Shown here: piece after piece, positions 50,034 to 58,602 of the stretch
How positions within the stretch are numbered: position 1 is the first letter of the stretch
Layout of the letters: each line of letters begins with the position of its first letter
Assembly (NCBI RefSeq): GCF_017873965.1
Contig: NZ_JAGGKT010000002.1
Coordinates: 62,001 to 126,000, forward strand
Origin: Ammoniphilus resinae
Lineage (GTDB): Bacteria > Bacillota > Bacilli > Aneurinibacillales > RAOX-1
DNA length: 64,000 nucleotides
Reading direction: 5' to 3'
Position numbers and translations under genes: made by a program
The notes under the pieces: model-generated
Databases searched by the model: none
Told to the model about the DNA's origin: nothing
The model's input: the letters and a program-made list of their open reading frames with translations, nothing else

Positions 50034-51218
50034 ATGTTACTTAAAAATTATAAAGTACTAAGCTTCACACATTTTTTGCAAGGACCGTCGGCCGTGCAGA
50101 TGTTGGCAGATTTGGGTGCGGACGTCATTAAGGTAGAGTCATTAAATGGGGCCTTTGAGCGGAATTGGTCAGGTTTGAACGCATTTATTGATGATGTAAG
50201 TGTTTTCTTCTTATTAGGTAACCGAAACCAGCGCAGTCTATCGGTCGATCTCCGCTCCGAACAAGGAAAGGAAATTATTTATCGTCTAGTAAAAGAAACA
50301 GATGTGATTGTTGAAAACTTTAGACCAGGCGTCATGGATCGATTAGGTTTGGGTTATGAAACTTTGAAAGAGATCAATCCTCGCCTTGTATACTGTTCCT
50401 GCACAGGTTACGGCTCCGATGGGCCTTACAGGGATCGTCCGGGACAAGACCTGCTGATTCAAGCTTTAAGCGGGATTACCCGAATGAATGGTAGAAAAAC
50501 AGATCCCCCCACACCTGTTGGGTATGCCACGGTTGACCAACATTCAGCAGCGCTTAGTGCATTTGGAATCCTTGCTGCTCTGTTGGATCGCGAAAAAACC
50601 GGTCAAGGGCATAAAGTAGATGCGAGCTTATTAAATGCCGCTTTAGATATTCAAATTGAACCCCTCAATTACTTTTTAAATATGGGACATTTATGGGATC
50701 GCGGGGAAAATGGTTTGAATACACACCACGAAGCCCCTTATGGGATCTATCAAACCTTGGATGGATGGATCGGAATTTCCTTGAATCCTATACCTCGATT
50801 ACTTCAAGTATTTGAGAATAGCGGGTTAGAGAATTATTCGATTGAGGATCAAAGCCTAAAAAGGGAAGAAATTAATCGGATTATGGTAGAAGAAGTCAAA
50901 AAGAGAAAGACAGAGGATTGGTTTAAAATATTCCAAGAAGCTGGCATTTGGCACGCTCCGGTGAATAGCTATGAAGATGTCCAAACAGATCCGCAAGTAC
51001 AGTGGAACAATATGATCAGCACGATTCAGCATCCTCGAATTGGTGACTTGCGTTTACTTAGTCATCCTTTACGCTACGATGGACAAACACCGGAAATTAA
51101 AAAAGCTCCACCTGAGCTTGGAGAGCATACGAAACAAATCCTATTAGAATATGGATATTCGGAAAAAGAAGTGGAAGAACTTCTTCATACAAATGTAGTA
51201 CGTGCGTATCAAGAATAA
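50034..51218 (+). CDS. CaiB/BaiF-family CoA-transferase
   Basis: A 394-residue class III CoA-transferase. Segments GPSAVQMLADLGADVIKVES (about 18-37), VENFRPGVMDRLGLGYETL, YCSCTGYGSDGP and VDQHSAALSAFGILAALLDR match. The Asp in VDQHSA is where the catalytic Asp forms a mixed anhydride with the acid. ACAAGGAGACATGAT precedes ATG 50034. It starts a four-gene run with DctP, enoyl-CoA hydratase and GH88. It would move CoA onto a carboxylate taken up or formed in the pathway. Confidence 0.9.
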   Translation: MLLKNYKVLSFTHFLQGPSAVQMLADLGADVIKVESLNGAFERNWSGLNAFIDDVSVFFLLGNRNQRSLSVDLRSEQGKEIIYRLVKETDVIVENFRPGVMDRLGLGYETLKEINPRLVYCSCTGYGSDGPYRDRPGQDLLIQALSGITRMNGRKTDPPTPVGYATVDQHSAALSAFGILAALLDREKTGQGHKVDASLLNAALDIQIEPLNYFLNMGHLWDRGENGLNTHHEAPYGIYQTLDGWIGISLNPIPRLLQVFENSGLENYSIEDQSLKREEINRIMVEEVKKRKTEDWFKIFQEAGIWHAPVNSYEDVQTDPQVQWNNMISTIQHPRIGDLRLLSHPLRYDGQTPEIKKAPPELGEHTKQILLEYGYSEKEVEELLHTNVVRAYQE

Positions 51219-51304
51219 AGTGATAGTTGAAGCAAATGAATGTAAGTGAGGCATTTAGTCAATTGGGATGCTTGGATTCCAATGTAAAAATAGGGGGAAA
51301 TATC

Positions 51305-52363
51305 ATGAAAAAAATGTTATCAGCTTTTGTACTGGTCCCCACACTAGCCATGGGGACGATCCTCTCGGGTTGCGGAAACCAATCCGAAGCAACAAATTCA
51401 AATACAACTAGTTCTTCAAAAGGTACAAAGTCCAATAGTACACCAGAAAAAGTCGTAGAATTGAATATTGGTCACACCCTTTCTCCGGAAAGTCATTGGA
51501 ACCTGACGGCCCTTAAATTAAAAGAACTAGTTGAGGCCAAATCCAATGGATCGATGATAGTTAACGTTTTCCCTCAGTCACAACTTGGCGGGGAAGTGAA
51601 GATGATCCAGGCTTTGCGGACGGGAACGCAAGCACTGGTGTTCACTGCACAGGCCACTTTAGCAAATACGGTACCGGAATATAGTATTTTTGATTTACCT
51701 TATCTATTTGACGACATTGATCAAGCAAATCAAGTGTTAAGAGGAGAAGCCGGGGATCTCTTTTTAGATATGCTTCCCAAATACGATTTAGTTGGGCTTG
51801 GCTGGACGGCTACGATGGAGCGGGATGTATTTTCAAATAAACCGATTGAAAAAGTTGATGATATGAGTGGTTTTAAGATCCGTATTATGCAGGCGCCAGG
51901 GTATGTAAAGGCATATGAAGCTCTGGGAGCGCAACCTACACCAATGGCCTATTCTGAAGTGTACCTATCCTTACAACAAGGAGTTGTAGATGGAGCAGAT
52001 ACTTCTCCCGATCAGTTTATCATGGATAAATTTATAGAAGTAGCAAAATATTTTAATCTTACTCATGTCCATTATCTTCCAACCGTTGCTTTAGCCTCTA
52101 AAAAAGTTTGGGACAACTTAACACCAGAACAACAGAAAATATTGCAAGAATCCATGGATGAAGCATCGGAATTTGGAGTGAAAGAATATAAGAAGCAATA
52201 TGATGAGGGAATTGAAAAAATGGAGGAAGCAGGGGTCACAGTTGTTGAAACCGATACAGAATCACTGAAAGATGCCTCCGAAAAAGTTCATGATGAATTG
52301 ATCAAAGAAATTCCAGACGGACAGAAGCTATTTGATGCCATACAAGAAGCAAAGAAAGGTTGA
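51305..52363 (+). CDS. TRAP transporter substrate-binding lipoprotein (DctP)
   Basis: A 352-residue DctP-family binding protein. The signal peptide ends in ILSGC, so it is a lipoprotein. Family segments are LNIGHTLSPESHWN, FPQSQLGGEVKMIQALRTG, FDLPYLFDD, GFKIRIMQAPGYVKAYEALGA (with the conserved carboxylate-binding Arg) and QQGVVDGADTSPDQF. ATG 51305 follows AGGGGGAAAT; the upstream extension lacks a site. DctQ and DctM permease genes are not adjacent and not in the window, so it must use a permease encoded elsewhere. Confidence 0.9.
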   Translation: MKKMLSAFVLVPTLAMGTILSGCGNQSEATNSNTTSSSKGTKSNSTPEKVVELNIGHTLSPESHWNLTALKLKELVEAKSNGSMIVNVFPQSQLGGEVKMIQALRTGTQALVFTAQATLANTVPEYSIFDLPYLFDDIDQANQVLRGEAGDLFLDMLPKYDLVGLGWTATMERDVFSNKPIEKVDDMSGFKIRIMQAPGYVKAYEALGAQPTPMAYSEVYLSLQQGVVDGADTSPDQFIMDKFIEVAKYFNLTHVHYLPTVALASKKVWDNLTPEQQKILQESMDEASEFGVKEYKKQYDEGIEKMEEAGVTVVETDTESLKDASEKVHDELIKEIPDGQKLFDAIQEAKKG

Positions 52364-52379
52364 TAAGGTGGGATAAACC

Positions 52380-53153
52380 ATGAATTTCGTTCATTTAAAA
52401 ACTCTAAAGGTTGAAAACATCGAACAAATAGCCGTTATTTCACTAAGTCAACCAGAGAAACTAAATATCCTAACAGGTGAATGTTTTGAAGAAATGAATG
52501 TGGTATTAACTGCGTTGAAAAACAACAATCAAATAAAAGTACTAGTTATTACTGGTGCTGGGGAGAAGGCATTTTGTGCCGGGAGCGATGTTCGCGAATT
52601 AGCAGATTTGGAACCTGTCGAAGCCTATGAAAGAATGCAGCTAGGGCATAAGATGAATCTTCGAATCCACGAATTTCCAAAACCGATTATTGCTATGGTA
52701 AATGGCTATGCCCTAGGTGGAGGGTTTGAACTAGCATTGGCCTGTGATTTAATCATGGCATCAGAGAAGGCAAAATTTGGGTTCCCGGAAATCAGTTTAA
52801 ATACCTTCCCAGGATGGGGAGGGACACAAATGGCTGTCAAAAAGATGGGATTGAATCGAGCTAAAGAATTCATCCTGACCGGTCATTATTATTCGGCAAA
52901 GGAATGCTCCGATTTTGGCTTTATTAACCAGATTGTTTCACCAGAAAATTTATTTGAAGAAACGATGCGTATTGCGCAAGCCATGGCATCAAAAGAATCT
53001 TACTGTTTAACTTTCGCAAAAGATTGTATCAACCGTGCGGACGAATTGGATTTGGCGAATGGGTTTAATTATGAAGCGCAAGCATACGCTGTTAATTTCA
53101 GCATGGAACATCGTAAAGTCGGATTCACAAACTTCCTCAATCGAAAAAAATAA
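52380..53153 (+). CDS. Enoyl-CoA hydratase/isomerase family protein
   Basis: A 257-residue crotonase. AFCAGSDVRELADL and ALGGGFELALACDLIMASEKAKFGFPEISLNTFPGWGGTQ form the oxyanion hole and active site (Glu in FELAL and PEISL). AAGGTGGGATAAACC precedes ATG 52380. Sits 16 bases after dctP and 12 bases before the GH88 gene, so in one operon. It may hydrate or rearrange the CoA ester made by the CoA-transferase. Confidence 0.9.
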   Translation: MNFVHLKTLKVENIEQIAVISLSQPEKLNILTGECFEEMNVVLTALKNNNQIKVLVITGAGEKAFCAGSDVRELADLEPVEAYERMQLGHKMNLRIHEFPKPIIAMVNGYALGGGFELALACDLIMASEKAKFGFPEISLNTFPGWGGTQMAVKKMGLNRAKEFILTGHYYSAKECSDFGFINQIVSPENLFEETMRIAQAMASKESYCLTFAKDCINRADELDLANGFNYEAQAYAVNFSMEHRKVGFTNFLNRKK

Positions 53154-53165
53154 GGAGTTGTTTGA

Positions 53166-54302
53166 ATGCAAAACGAAAGGTATAGAAAAGCATATCAGCA
53201 AATTCTTGAAGGGATAAAAATGACAGCTGCTGATATAGGAAATGAATTTCCGCATTATGCGAACGGAGATACAGGAAAGTGGACTTGCTCACCGGCAGGG
53301 GATTGGACAGGAGGGTATTGGAATGGCATGTTGTGGCTAGCTGCTGCCACTACGAAAGATCCCCAATACGTAGAATGGGCACATAAATGGACGGAACTAC
53401 TTAAATGTCGAATAGACTCCCAAACTGTTTTTCGAGGATTTTTATTCTATTATGGCGCGGCATTGGGAAGTATTCTGCTAGAAGATCATCAAGGAAGGGA
53501 AATTGCTGTTCTTTCGGCAAAATCTATCGCTAAATCCTTTAATCCAAATGCGGGCCTCATTCCTCTTGGTATGGAGGCAGAAGAGGCGGGGAATGTTGGG
53601 ATTGCGGAAACGAATATTGATGGAGTTAGTGCAACCCCATTATTGCTATGGGCAGCAAAGGAAACAGGGGATGCAACACTCGCGAACATTGCCATTCGCC
53701 ATGCTCTGAAAAATAGGGATTTAAGTATTCGGGAAGATGGCTCTGTTTGTCAATCGGCCTCCTTTGATCCATCAGGCAACTTGGTCAAAAGGTACACACA
53801 CAAGGGCTTCTCCGACGAGAGTACCTGGGGACGTGCACAGGCTTGGGCTATGATGCACTATACGGTGGGATACCTATGGGCAAAAGAAGAAAGACAATTG
53901 TTAGAAACAGCGATACATGTATCCGATTGGTGGGTCAATCACTTACCTGAAGATGGTGTAGCTTTTTGGGATTTTGATGATCCTGCTATCCCCAATACTA
54001 ATCGTGATACTTCTGCAACGGCTATAGGTGCGTCCGCTCTATTAAAGTTAAGTTCATTGATAAATGACAAAGAAAAAAGTGCAGTATATAGATCAACGGC
54101 AGTTAAATCGATTAATCATCTCGTTTCCAATTATTTAGTCCCCGAACATGAACAGGATCAAAGAAGACCAGGCATGCTGCTAGGAGGATGTTTTAATAAA
54201 AAATTAGGTGTTGCCACGGACAACGAATTAATTTGGGGAAGTTATTATTTGTTTGATAGCTTGTGTTGTTTACTTGGTTATTTAAAACCTAATAAATATT
54301 AA
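53166..54302 (+). CDS. GH88-family unsaturated glucuronyl/galacturonyl hydrolase
   Basis: A 378-residue (alpha/alpha)6-barrel enzyme: GDWTGGYWNGMLWLAAATT (about 43-61), FNIDGVSATPLLLWAA-like NIDGVSATPLLLWAA, STWGRAQAWAMMHYTVGYLW, DWWVNHLPEDGVAFWDFD and RDTSATAIGASALLKL, typical of GH88 and GH105. It has no signal peptide, so it would act in the cytoplasm on an imported unsaturated uronic disaccharide. AAGGAGTTGTTTGA precedes ATG 53166. Its presence with CoA-ester genes is unusual. Confidence 0.88.
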   Translation: MQNERYRKAYQQILEGIKMTAADIGNEFPHYANGDTGKWTCSPAGDWTGGYWNGMLWLAAATTKDPQYVEWAHKWTELLKCRIDSQTVFRGFLFYYGAALGSILLEDHQGREIAVLSAKSIAKSFNPNAGLIPLGMEAEEAGNVGIAETNIDGVSATPLLLWAAKETGDATLANIAIRHALKNRDLSIREDGSVCQSASFDPSGNLVKRYTHKGFSDESTWGRAQAWAMMHYTVGYLWAKEERQLLETAIHVSDWWVNHLPEDGVAFWDFDDPAIPNTNRDTSATAIGASALLKLSSLINDKEKSAVYRSTAVKSINHLVSNYLVPEHEQDQRRPGMLLGGCFNKKLGVATDNELIWGSYYLFDSLCCLLGYLKPNKY

Positions 54303-54642
54303 TTTTTTATTAAGTGGGGGATTTCAATTCATGTTTTAACCGTTAACGGTCCAACTGCTAGGGCCTTTTGAAATCCCCCTTTTTAGGTCTTCGACCGGAC
54401 TGTGGATATAGCAAAAGATCCCCCATCTAGTTAGGTAGAATGAACCGATCGGGTACTTCCGCATTCTTATAATCTCTTATTTTTCACCATTCCTTTTTTC
54501 ATAATTCCGATATTCTTTAAATATAATTCTAAAGTAGACAAGAGAGCAAATTCTTATCCTCCATTGGAAGGTTCATAGAGATGGTCTCCAACTACTTTAC
54601 TTGTTTTAATTTTATTTGAATCTAATGAAAGGGGAAAATCCA
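54303..54642. other. Intergenic region with long hairpin and promoter area
   Basis: 340 bp without a gene. It holds the long hairpin 54316-54385 and AT-rich sequence to the iron-ADH start. No repeat element. Confidence 0.4.
54316..54385 (+). terminator. Long-loop hairpin terminator with inner palindrome
   Basis: GGGGGATTTCAA (54316-54327) pairs perfectly with TTGAAATCCCCC (54368-54379), followed by T5. The 40-nt loop contains the palindrome ACCGTTAACGGT (54340-54351). It ends the GH88 operon; the loop is longer than in an ordinary terminator. Confidence 0.7.
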
Positions 54643-55806
54643 TTGAATCTATTAAACCGAAGCTTTCGCTATGAACTCCCAACAGACATTGTATTTGGTG
54701 TCAATACCGTAGAGCAACTACCGATTCATATCAAGGCCTTAAAAGGATCGAAGGTTTTTATCGTGACTGATCCAGGAGTGGTGCAAGCAGGAATTTTGGA
54801 CAAGGTAACAAGTATTTTAGGGGAACAGGAGATTTCCTATGAGGTTTTCTCTGAGGTTGATCGTGAACCTGATGTGCACACCATTATTCGGGCAACGGAG
54901 CAAGCCAAACTCGTTCAAGCGGATCTGGTGATTGGGGTTGGTGGAGGGAGTTCGCTAGATGCTGCAAAAGCCATTGCTGTTATGGTTAAAAATGAAGGGG
55001 TGGTTACCCAATATGCTGGCCTTAATCAAATTCCGAACGCAGGTATTCCCTTAATCTGTATTCCTACAACATCCGGTACGGGAAGTGAAGTGACGATTTG
55101 GTGCGTCATCTCTGATAAAGCAAACCATCGAAAACATCCGATAGGCGGAAAAGTACTAGCACCAACCCTTGCTGTCTGTGATCCTGCACTCACACTAACT
55201 TTGCCTGCTTCGATAACCGCTGCCACAGGTCTTGACGCATTAACACATGCCTTGGAATGTTATGTTAATAAAATAACCCAACCCATTTCCATGGCTCTTG
55301 CCAGGGAAAGCATGCGACTGATCGCCAAGAGTTTAAGAACTGCGGTGACCCAAGGGGATCATTTGGAAGCTCGTTCAGATATGATGATTGCCAGTACGAT
55401 GGCCGCAATGGCATTTAATCCGACCCGGTTGGGCTTAGCACATGCCCTTGCCATGCCATTAGGAGGAAAATATAATATCCCGCACGGGATGGTCAATGCG
55501 ATTGTATTACCACAAGTGATGGAATATAACTTAATCAGTAATTTAGAAGCTTTCAAGGAGATTGCCGAGATCTTTGGAGAAAACACCGAAGGGTTATCTC
55601 TCCGTGAAGCAGCAGCATTATCCATTAAAGCAATTCGTCAATTGAACCAAGATATTGGAATTCCTGCTGGATTAAGAGAGTATGGAGTGAGTGAAGATGA
55701 TTTGGATGAAATTGCCGAGGAAGGAATGGAAAGCGGGAACATTCTCGTCAATCCAAGGAAGGCTGGTCCCGAAGATTTAAAAGAGATTGTGAGAAGATCA
55801 ATATAG
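54643..55806 (+). CDS. Iron-containing alcohol dehydrogenase
   Basis: A 387-residue group III dehydrogenase. NAD motif VIGVGGGSSLDAAKA (about 94-108), PTTSGTGSEVT, and iron ligands in TGLDALTHALECYV (Asp and His) and RLGLAHALAMPLGGKYNIPHGMVNAI (two His). TTG 54643 has GAAAGGGGA at 8 bases; the open frame starts earlier at 54616. It could oxidise a hydroxy acid or reduce a semialdehyde. Followed by a terminator, so it is probably monocistronic. Confidence 0.9.
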   Translation: MNLLNRSFRYELPTDIVFGVNTVEQLPIHIKALKGSKVFIVTDPGVVQAGILDKVTSILGEQEISYEVFSEVDREPDVHTIIRATEQAKLVQADLVIGVGGGSSLDAAKAIAVMVKNEGVVTQYAGLNQIPNAGIPLICIPTTSGTGSEVTIWCVISDKANHRKHPIGGKVLAPTLAVCDPALTLTLPASITAATGLDALTHALECYVNKITQPISMALARESMRLIAKSLRTAVTQGDHLEARSDMMIASTMAAMAFNPTRLGLAHALAMPLGGKYNIPHGMVNAIVLPQVMEYNLISNLEAFKEIAEIFGENTEGLSLREAAALSIKAIRQLNQDIGIPAGLREYGVSEDDLDEIAEEGMESGNILVNPRKAGPEDLKEIVRRSI

Positions 55807-55815
55807 TGTGGTAGA

Positions 55816-55853
55816 GTGACCCTGATTCTTTGAAAAAAAAAATCGGGGTCTTC
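55816..55853 (+). terminator. Rho-independent terminator
   Basis: GACCCTGATT pairs with AATCGGGGTC (one G-U pair) around an A-rich loop, then TTCCC. It lies between the iron-ADH stop and repeat copy 5. Confidence 0.7.
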
Positions 55854-55855
55854 CC

Positions 55856-56042
55856 ATTGGGGAAAAGTTTTCCGTTATTTGTCTTTACCTTATTAAAGAT
55901 GTCCAGATAACGGAAGAATTTTCCTCTATCTAAGGTTGTAATCGTTTTCAAATAATAAGAGATCACTCATAACGGAAATTCTTTCCGCTATTCCACATTT
56001 TTTAAAGCGATTATTTAGATTAACGGAAAAGTTTTCCGTTAA
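55856..56042. repeat. Composite palindromic element, copy 5
   Basis: Palindromes at 55856-55878, 55907-55929, 55969-55991 and 56020-56042, with spacers of 28, 39 and 28 bp. Cores are of the AACGGAAAAGTTTTCCGTTA type. Central spacer has TGTAATCGTTTTCAA, the same 15 bases at the same offset as in copy 3. Confidence 0.92.
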
Positions 56043-56168
56043 ACTCATCCAACTCCAGAAATAACTGCTGCCTCCCTGCGCTTTTTCTAATGAATATTCC
56101 AACCCTATCCACGTATGCTTTAGTATCACAAGCCCTTACTCTCAAATCATTAAAGAAGGAGTGTTGAA

Positions 56169-57380
56169 ATGATAGCGTTGAAAGGAGTTAAAATTTTAGA
56201 CTTGACGCAATTTCTCGCTGGGCCGTATTGTACGATGGTTTTGGCGGATTTTGGAGCGGAGGTCATTAAGATTGAAAAGTTTCCAGATGGGGATGACTCG
56301 CGGAGGACGAGGCCGTATATTAACAATGAAAGTATGCCGTCAGCGATGCCAAATCGAAATAAAAAGAGTCTTGCTATAGACTTGAAGAGTGAAAAAGGGA
56401 AGGAAATATTTTTAAAGCTTGCCAAAGAGGCAGACATCATAACTGAAAACTTCCGCCCAGGTGTAACAAAAAAGTTAGGCATTGACTATGATGCTATTCA
56501 TCAGTTCAACCCGGGGATTATTTATTGTTCAATTTCGGGCTTTGGACAAACAGGACCCTATAGTAAGAAAGGTGGCTTTGATATTATCGCCCAGGGGATC
56601 ACCGGTTTTATGACGATGACGGGGCATCCAGACAGCAGGCCGGCCAAAGTGGGGATTGCGATTAACGATATTGCTGCCGGGTCTGCCGCGCTTTATTCGA
56701 TCTTAGCAGCCTATATTCATAAGCTGCAAACGGGCGAGGGGCAGTATATCGATACCTCTTTGGTAGAGGCCGGATTGGCATGGACGGTTTGGGAACAGGG
56801 AGCTTATTTCGGCTCGGGTGAAGTTCCAACTGCAACAGGTACCAGGCATCGACGATCCACGCCTTATCAGGCCTACCGGACTAGCGATGGTTATGTCACC
56901 GTTGGGGCAGGGACGCAAAGGCTGTGGGAGCGTTTTTGTCAAGATGTGGTTGTTAAGCCGGAATGGATACAGGATGTTAGATATGCCGATTTGAAAAATC
57001 GAATGGAAAACATTGATGAACTGGAAAGAGACATTGAGGAAGTTTTAACGAAGGATAGCACTGCTTACTGGGTTAAAAAACTAGATGCTGCGGGAATTCC
57101 GGGAGGACCTGTTTACACTTATGATCAAACGTTAAGTGATCCACACCTCCTCGCAAGAGAGATGGTTGTTGACTTAAAACATCCGATTATGGGGGATATC
57201 AAAACGATTGGAGTCCCGGTGAAGTTATCAAAAACACCGATGGCCATACGGTCAGCTGCTCCCTGGCTTGGTCAACACACAACAGAGGTTTTAAAAGGAA
57301 TGAAATTTTCTGAGGAGGAGATTGAACGGTTTTACGCGGATGGGGTTGTTTATAGGAAATATCCGGGACAAGGGGGCTGA
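56169..57380 (+). CDS. CaiB/BaiF-family CoA-transferase
   Basis: A 403-residue class III CoA-transferase. LTQFLAGPYCTMVLADFGAE (about 12-31), ENFRPGVTKKLGIDYDAI, YCSISGFGQTGPYSKK, and INDIAAGSAALYSILAAY with the catalytic Asp (about 170). AAGAAGGAGTGTTGAA precedes ATG 56169. About 33% of residues look shared by eye with the paralogue at 50034, so it is a different subfamily. It lies upstream of the GntR-controlled dehydrogenase and may supply a CoA ester for the same carboxylate. Confidence 0.9.
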   Translation: MIALKGVKILDLTQFLAGPYCTMVLADFGAEVIKIEKFPDGDDSRRTRPYINNESMPSAMPNRNKKSLAIDLKSEKGKEIFLKLAKEADIITENFRPGVTKKLGIDYDAIHQFNPGIIYCSISGFGQTGPYSKKGGFDIIAQGITGFMTMTGHPDSRPAKVGIAINDIAAGSAALYSILAAYIHKLQTGEGQYIDTSLVEAGLAWTVWEQGAYFGSGEVPTATGTRHRRSTPYQAYRTSDGYVTVGAGTQRLWERFCQDVVVKPEWIQDVRYADLKNRMENIDELERDIEEVLTKDSTAYWVKKLDAAGIPGGPVYTYDQTLSDPHLLAREMVVDLKHPIMGDIKTIGVPVKLSKTPMAIRSAAPWLGQHTTEVLKGMKFSEEEIERFYADGVVYRKYPGQGG

Positions 57381-57423
57381 GTAATCAGTCTCTTTTAATT
57401 TACAAAAAATACTGAAAATTCCG

Positions 57424-57452
57424 TTGACAAATGAAGCCCTAGAATTTATATT
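57424..57452 (+). promoter_or_regulatory. Strong sigma-A-type promoter
   Basis: TTGACA (57424-57429), 17-bp spacer, TATATT (57447-57452). It drives the dehydrogenase-gntR unit; the operator lies just downstream. Confidence 0.75.
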
Positions 57453-57462
57453 TGGGTTAAGC

Positions 57463-57483
57463 GGTATACCACCTCGGTATACC
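57463..57483. promoter_or_regulatory. Probable GntR operator: two GGTATACC palindromes
   Basis: GGTATACC occurs at 57463-57470 and 57476-57483, centres 13 bp apart, just after the expected transcription start. FCD-type GntR regulators bind short palindromes of this sort, and the gntR gene is the next but one. Binding would block transcription. Confidence 0.65.
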
Positions 57484-57516
57484 ATTAAACTCATGAAAAG
57501 GGGGTTTGTTTTATCC

Positions 57517-58584
57517 ATGTACCAACTTGGTATCTTAAAAGGAGATGACATTGGACTCGAGGTCGTTCCCGCAGCGGTACAAGTGCTTCAAGCAGCGTTG
57601 CAAGGATTTCCGGATGTTCAAGTGAAATGGGCGGATCTCCCTGTCGGCTACCCCTCCTACTTACAAAATGGAGAAACACTGCCACAGCATACGATGGAGG
57701 CACTGAAAAGTATGGACGGCTGGATCTTGGGCCCGATCGGTCACGCCGCCTATCCAAAAAATGATCCGAAGGCTATTAACCCACATCCGATCATCCGCAG
57801 AGTATTCGATCTTCATAGCAATATCCGCCCTAGTCGATCTTACCCCAGTGTGACCTCTATCCATAAAAACGTTGATTTGATTCTTGTTCGTGAGAATAAT
57901 GAAGGCTTTCAGCCTGACCGCAATCTTTTTGCTGGAAGTGGAGAATTTATGCCAAATCCCGATTTAGCCATGTCTGTTCGAGTGATCTCGCGGAGAAATT
58001 CCGAGGCGGTAGCCGAAACTGCTTTCCGTTTAGCACAGAAGAGAAAGAAGAAAGTATCGGTATTACATAAAAACACTGTCTTTAAGCTAGGCTGTGGTTT
58101 GTTTGTAGAAAGCTGTCGCAATATCGGTGAAAAATTTCCAGAAGTGGAATATGAAGAAATTCATGTCGATACGGCCGCAGCTCTTTTAGTCATGAATCCG
58201 CAGAAGTTTGACGTCCTGGTTACCACGAATATGTTTGGTGACATCTTAAGCGATCTCACATCAGGCTTAGTTGGTGGATTGGGGATGGCCCCTGGGCTAT
58301 GCATCGGACCGAAGTATTCGATGGCGCAAGCCACGCACGGTTCCGCACCGGATATTGCCGGTAAACAGCTGGCCAATCCATATGCGATGATCATGTCTGG
58401 GAAGATGCTGATTGAGTGGCTGGGGATTAAATACAATGATTCCTCCCTCATGATGGCGGCACAGAGGATTGATGAAGCGGTGTCCACCGTGATCGAATTA
58501 GGAACAGTGACTCCGGATATGGGTGGGAAGGCAATGACGAGAGAAATGACCGAAGCCATTTGTGCTAGTCTTGAGAAAAATTGA
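57517..58584 (+). CDS. Isocitrate/isopropylmalate-type decarboxylating dehydrogenase
   Basis: A 355-residue beta-decarboxylating dehydrogenase. GILKGDDIGLEVVPAAVQVL at the start, SNIRPSRSYP, LVRENNEGFQPDRN, FDVLVTTNMFGDILSDL (metal Asp) and THGSAPDIAGKQLANP (NAD site) are visible. The ENNEGFQ segment differs from IPMDH and IDH, so tartrate/malate or another 2-hydroxy acid may be the substrate. ATG 57517 lies 12 bases after AAAAGGGGG. The promoter and GntR operator upstream show regulation; gntR follows by 18 bases. Confidence 0.85.
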   Translation: MYQLGILKGDDIGLEVVPAAVQVLQAALQGFPDVQVKWADLPVGYPSYLQNGETLPQHTMEALKSMDGWILGPIGHAAYPKNDPKAINPHPIIRRVFDLHSNIRPSRSYPSVTSIHKNVDLILVRENNEGFQPDRNLFAGSGEFMPNPDLAMSVRVISRRNSEAVAETAFRLAQKRKKKVSVLHKNTVFKLGCGLFVESCRNIGEKFPEVEYEEIHVDTAAALLVMNPQKFDVLVTTNMFGDILSDLTSGLVGGLGMAPGLCIGPKYSMAQATHGSAPDIAGKQLANPYAMIMSGKMLIEWLGIKYNDSSLMMAAQRIDEAVSTVIELGTVTPDMGGKAMTREMTEAICASLEKN

Positions 58585-58602
58585 AAGACAAAGGAGGTTG
58601 CA

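Noticed and set aside
8601-56042. CRISPR arrays
   Set aside because: The units are palindromes in groups of exactly four, spacers have two fixed lengths rather than one, and no cas gene is present.
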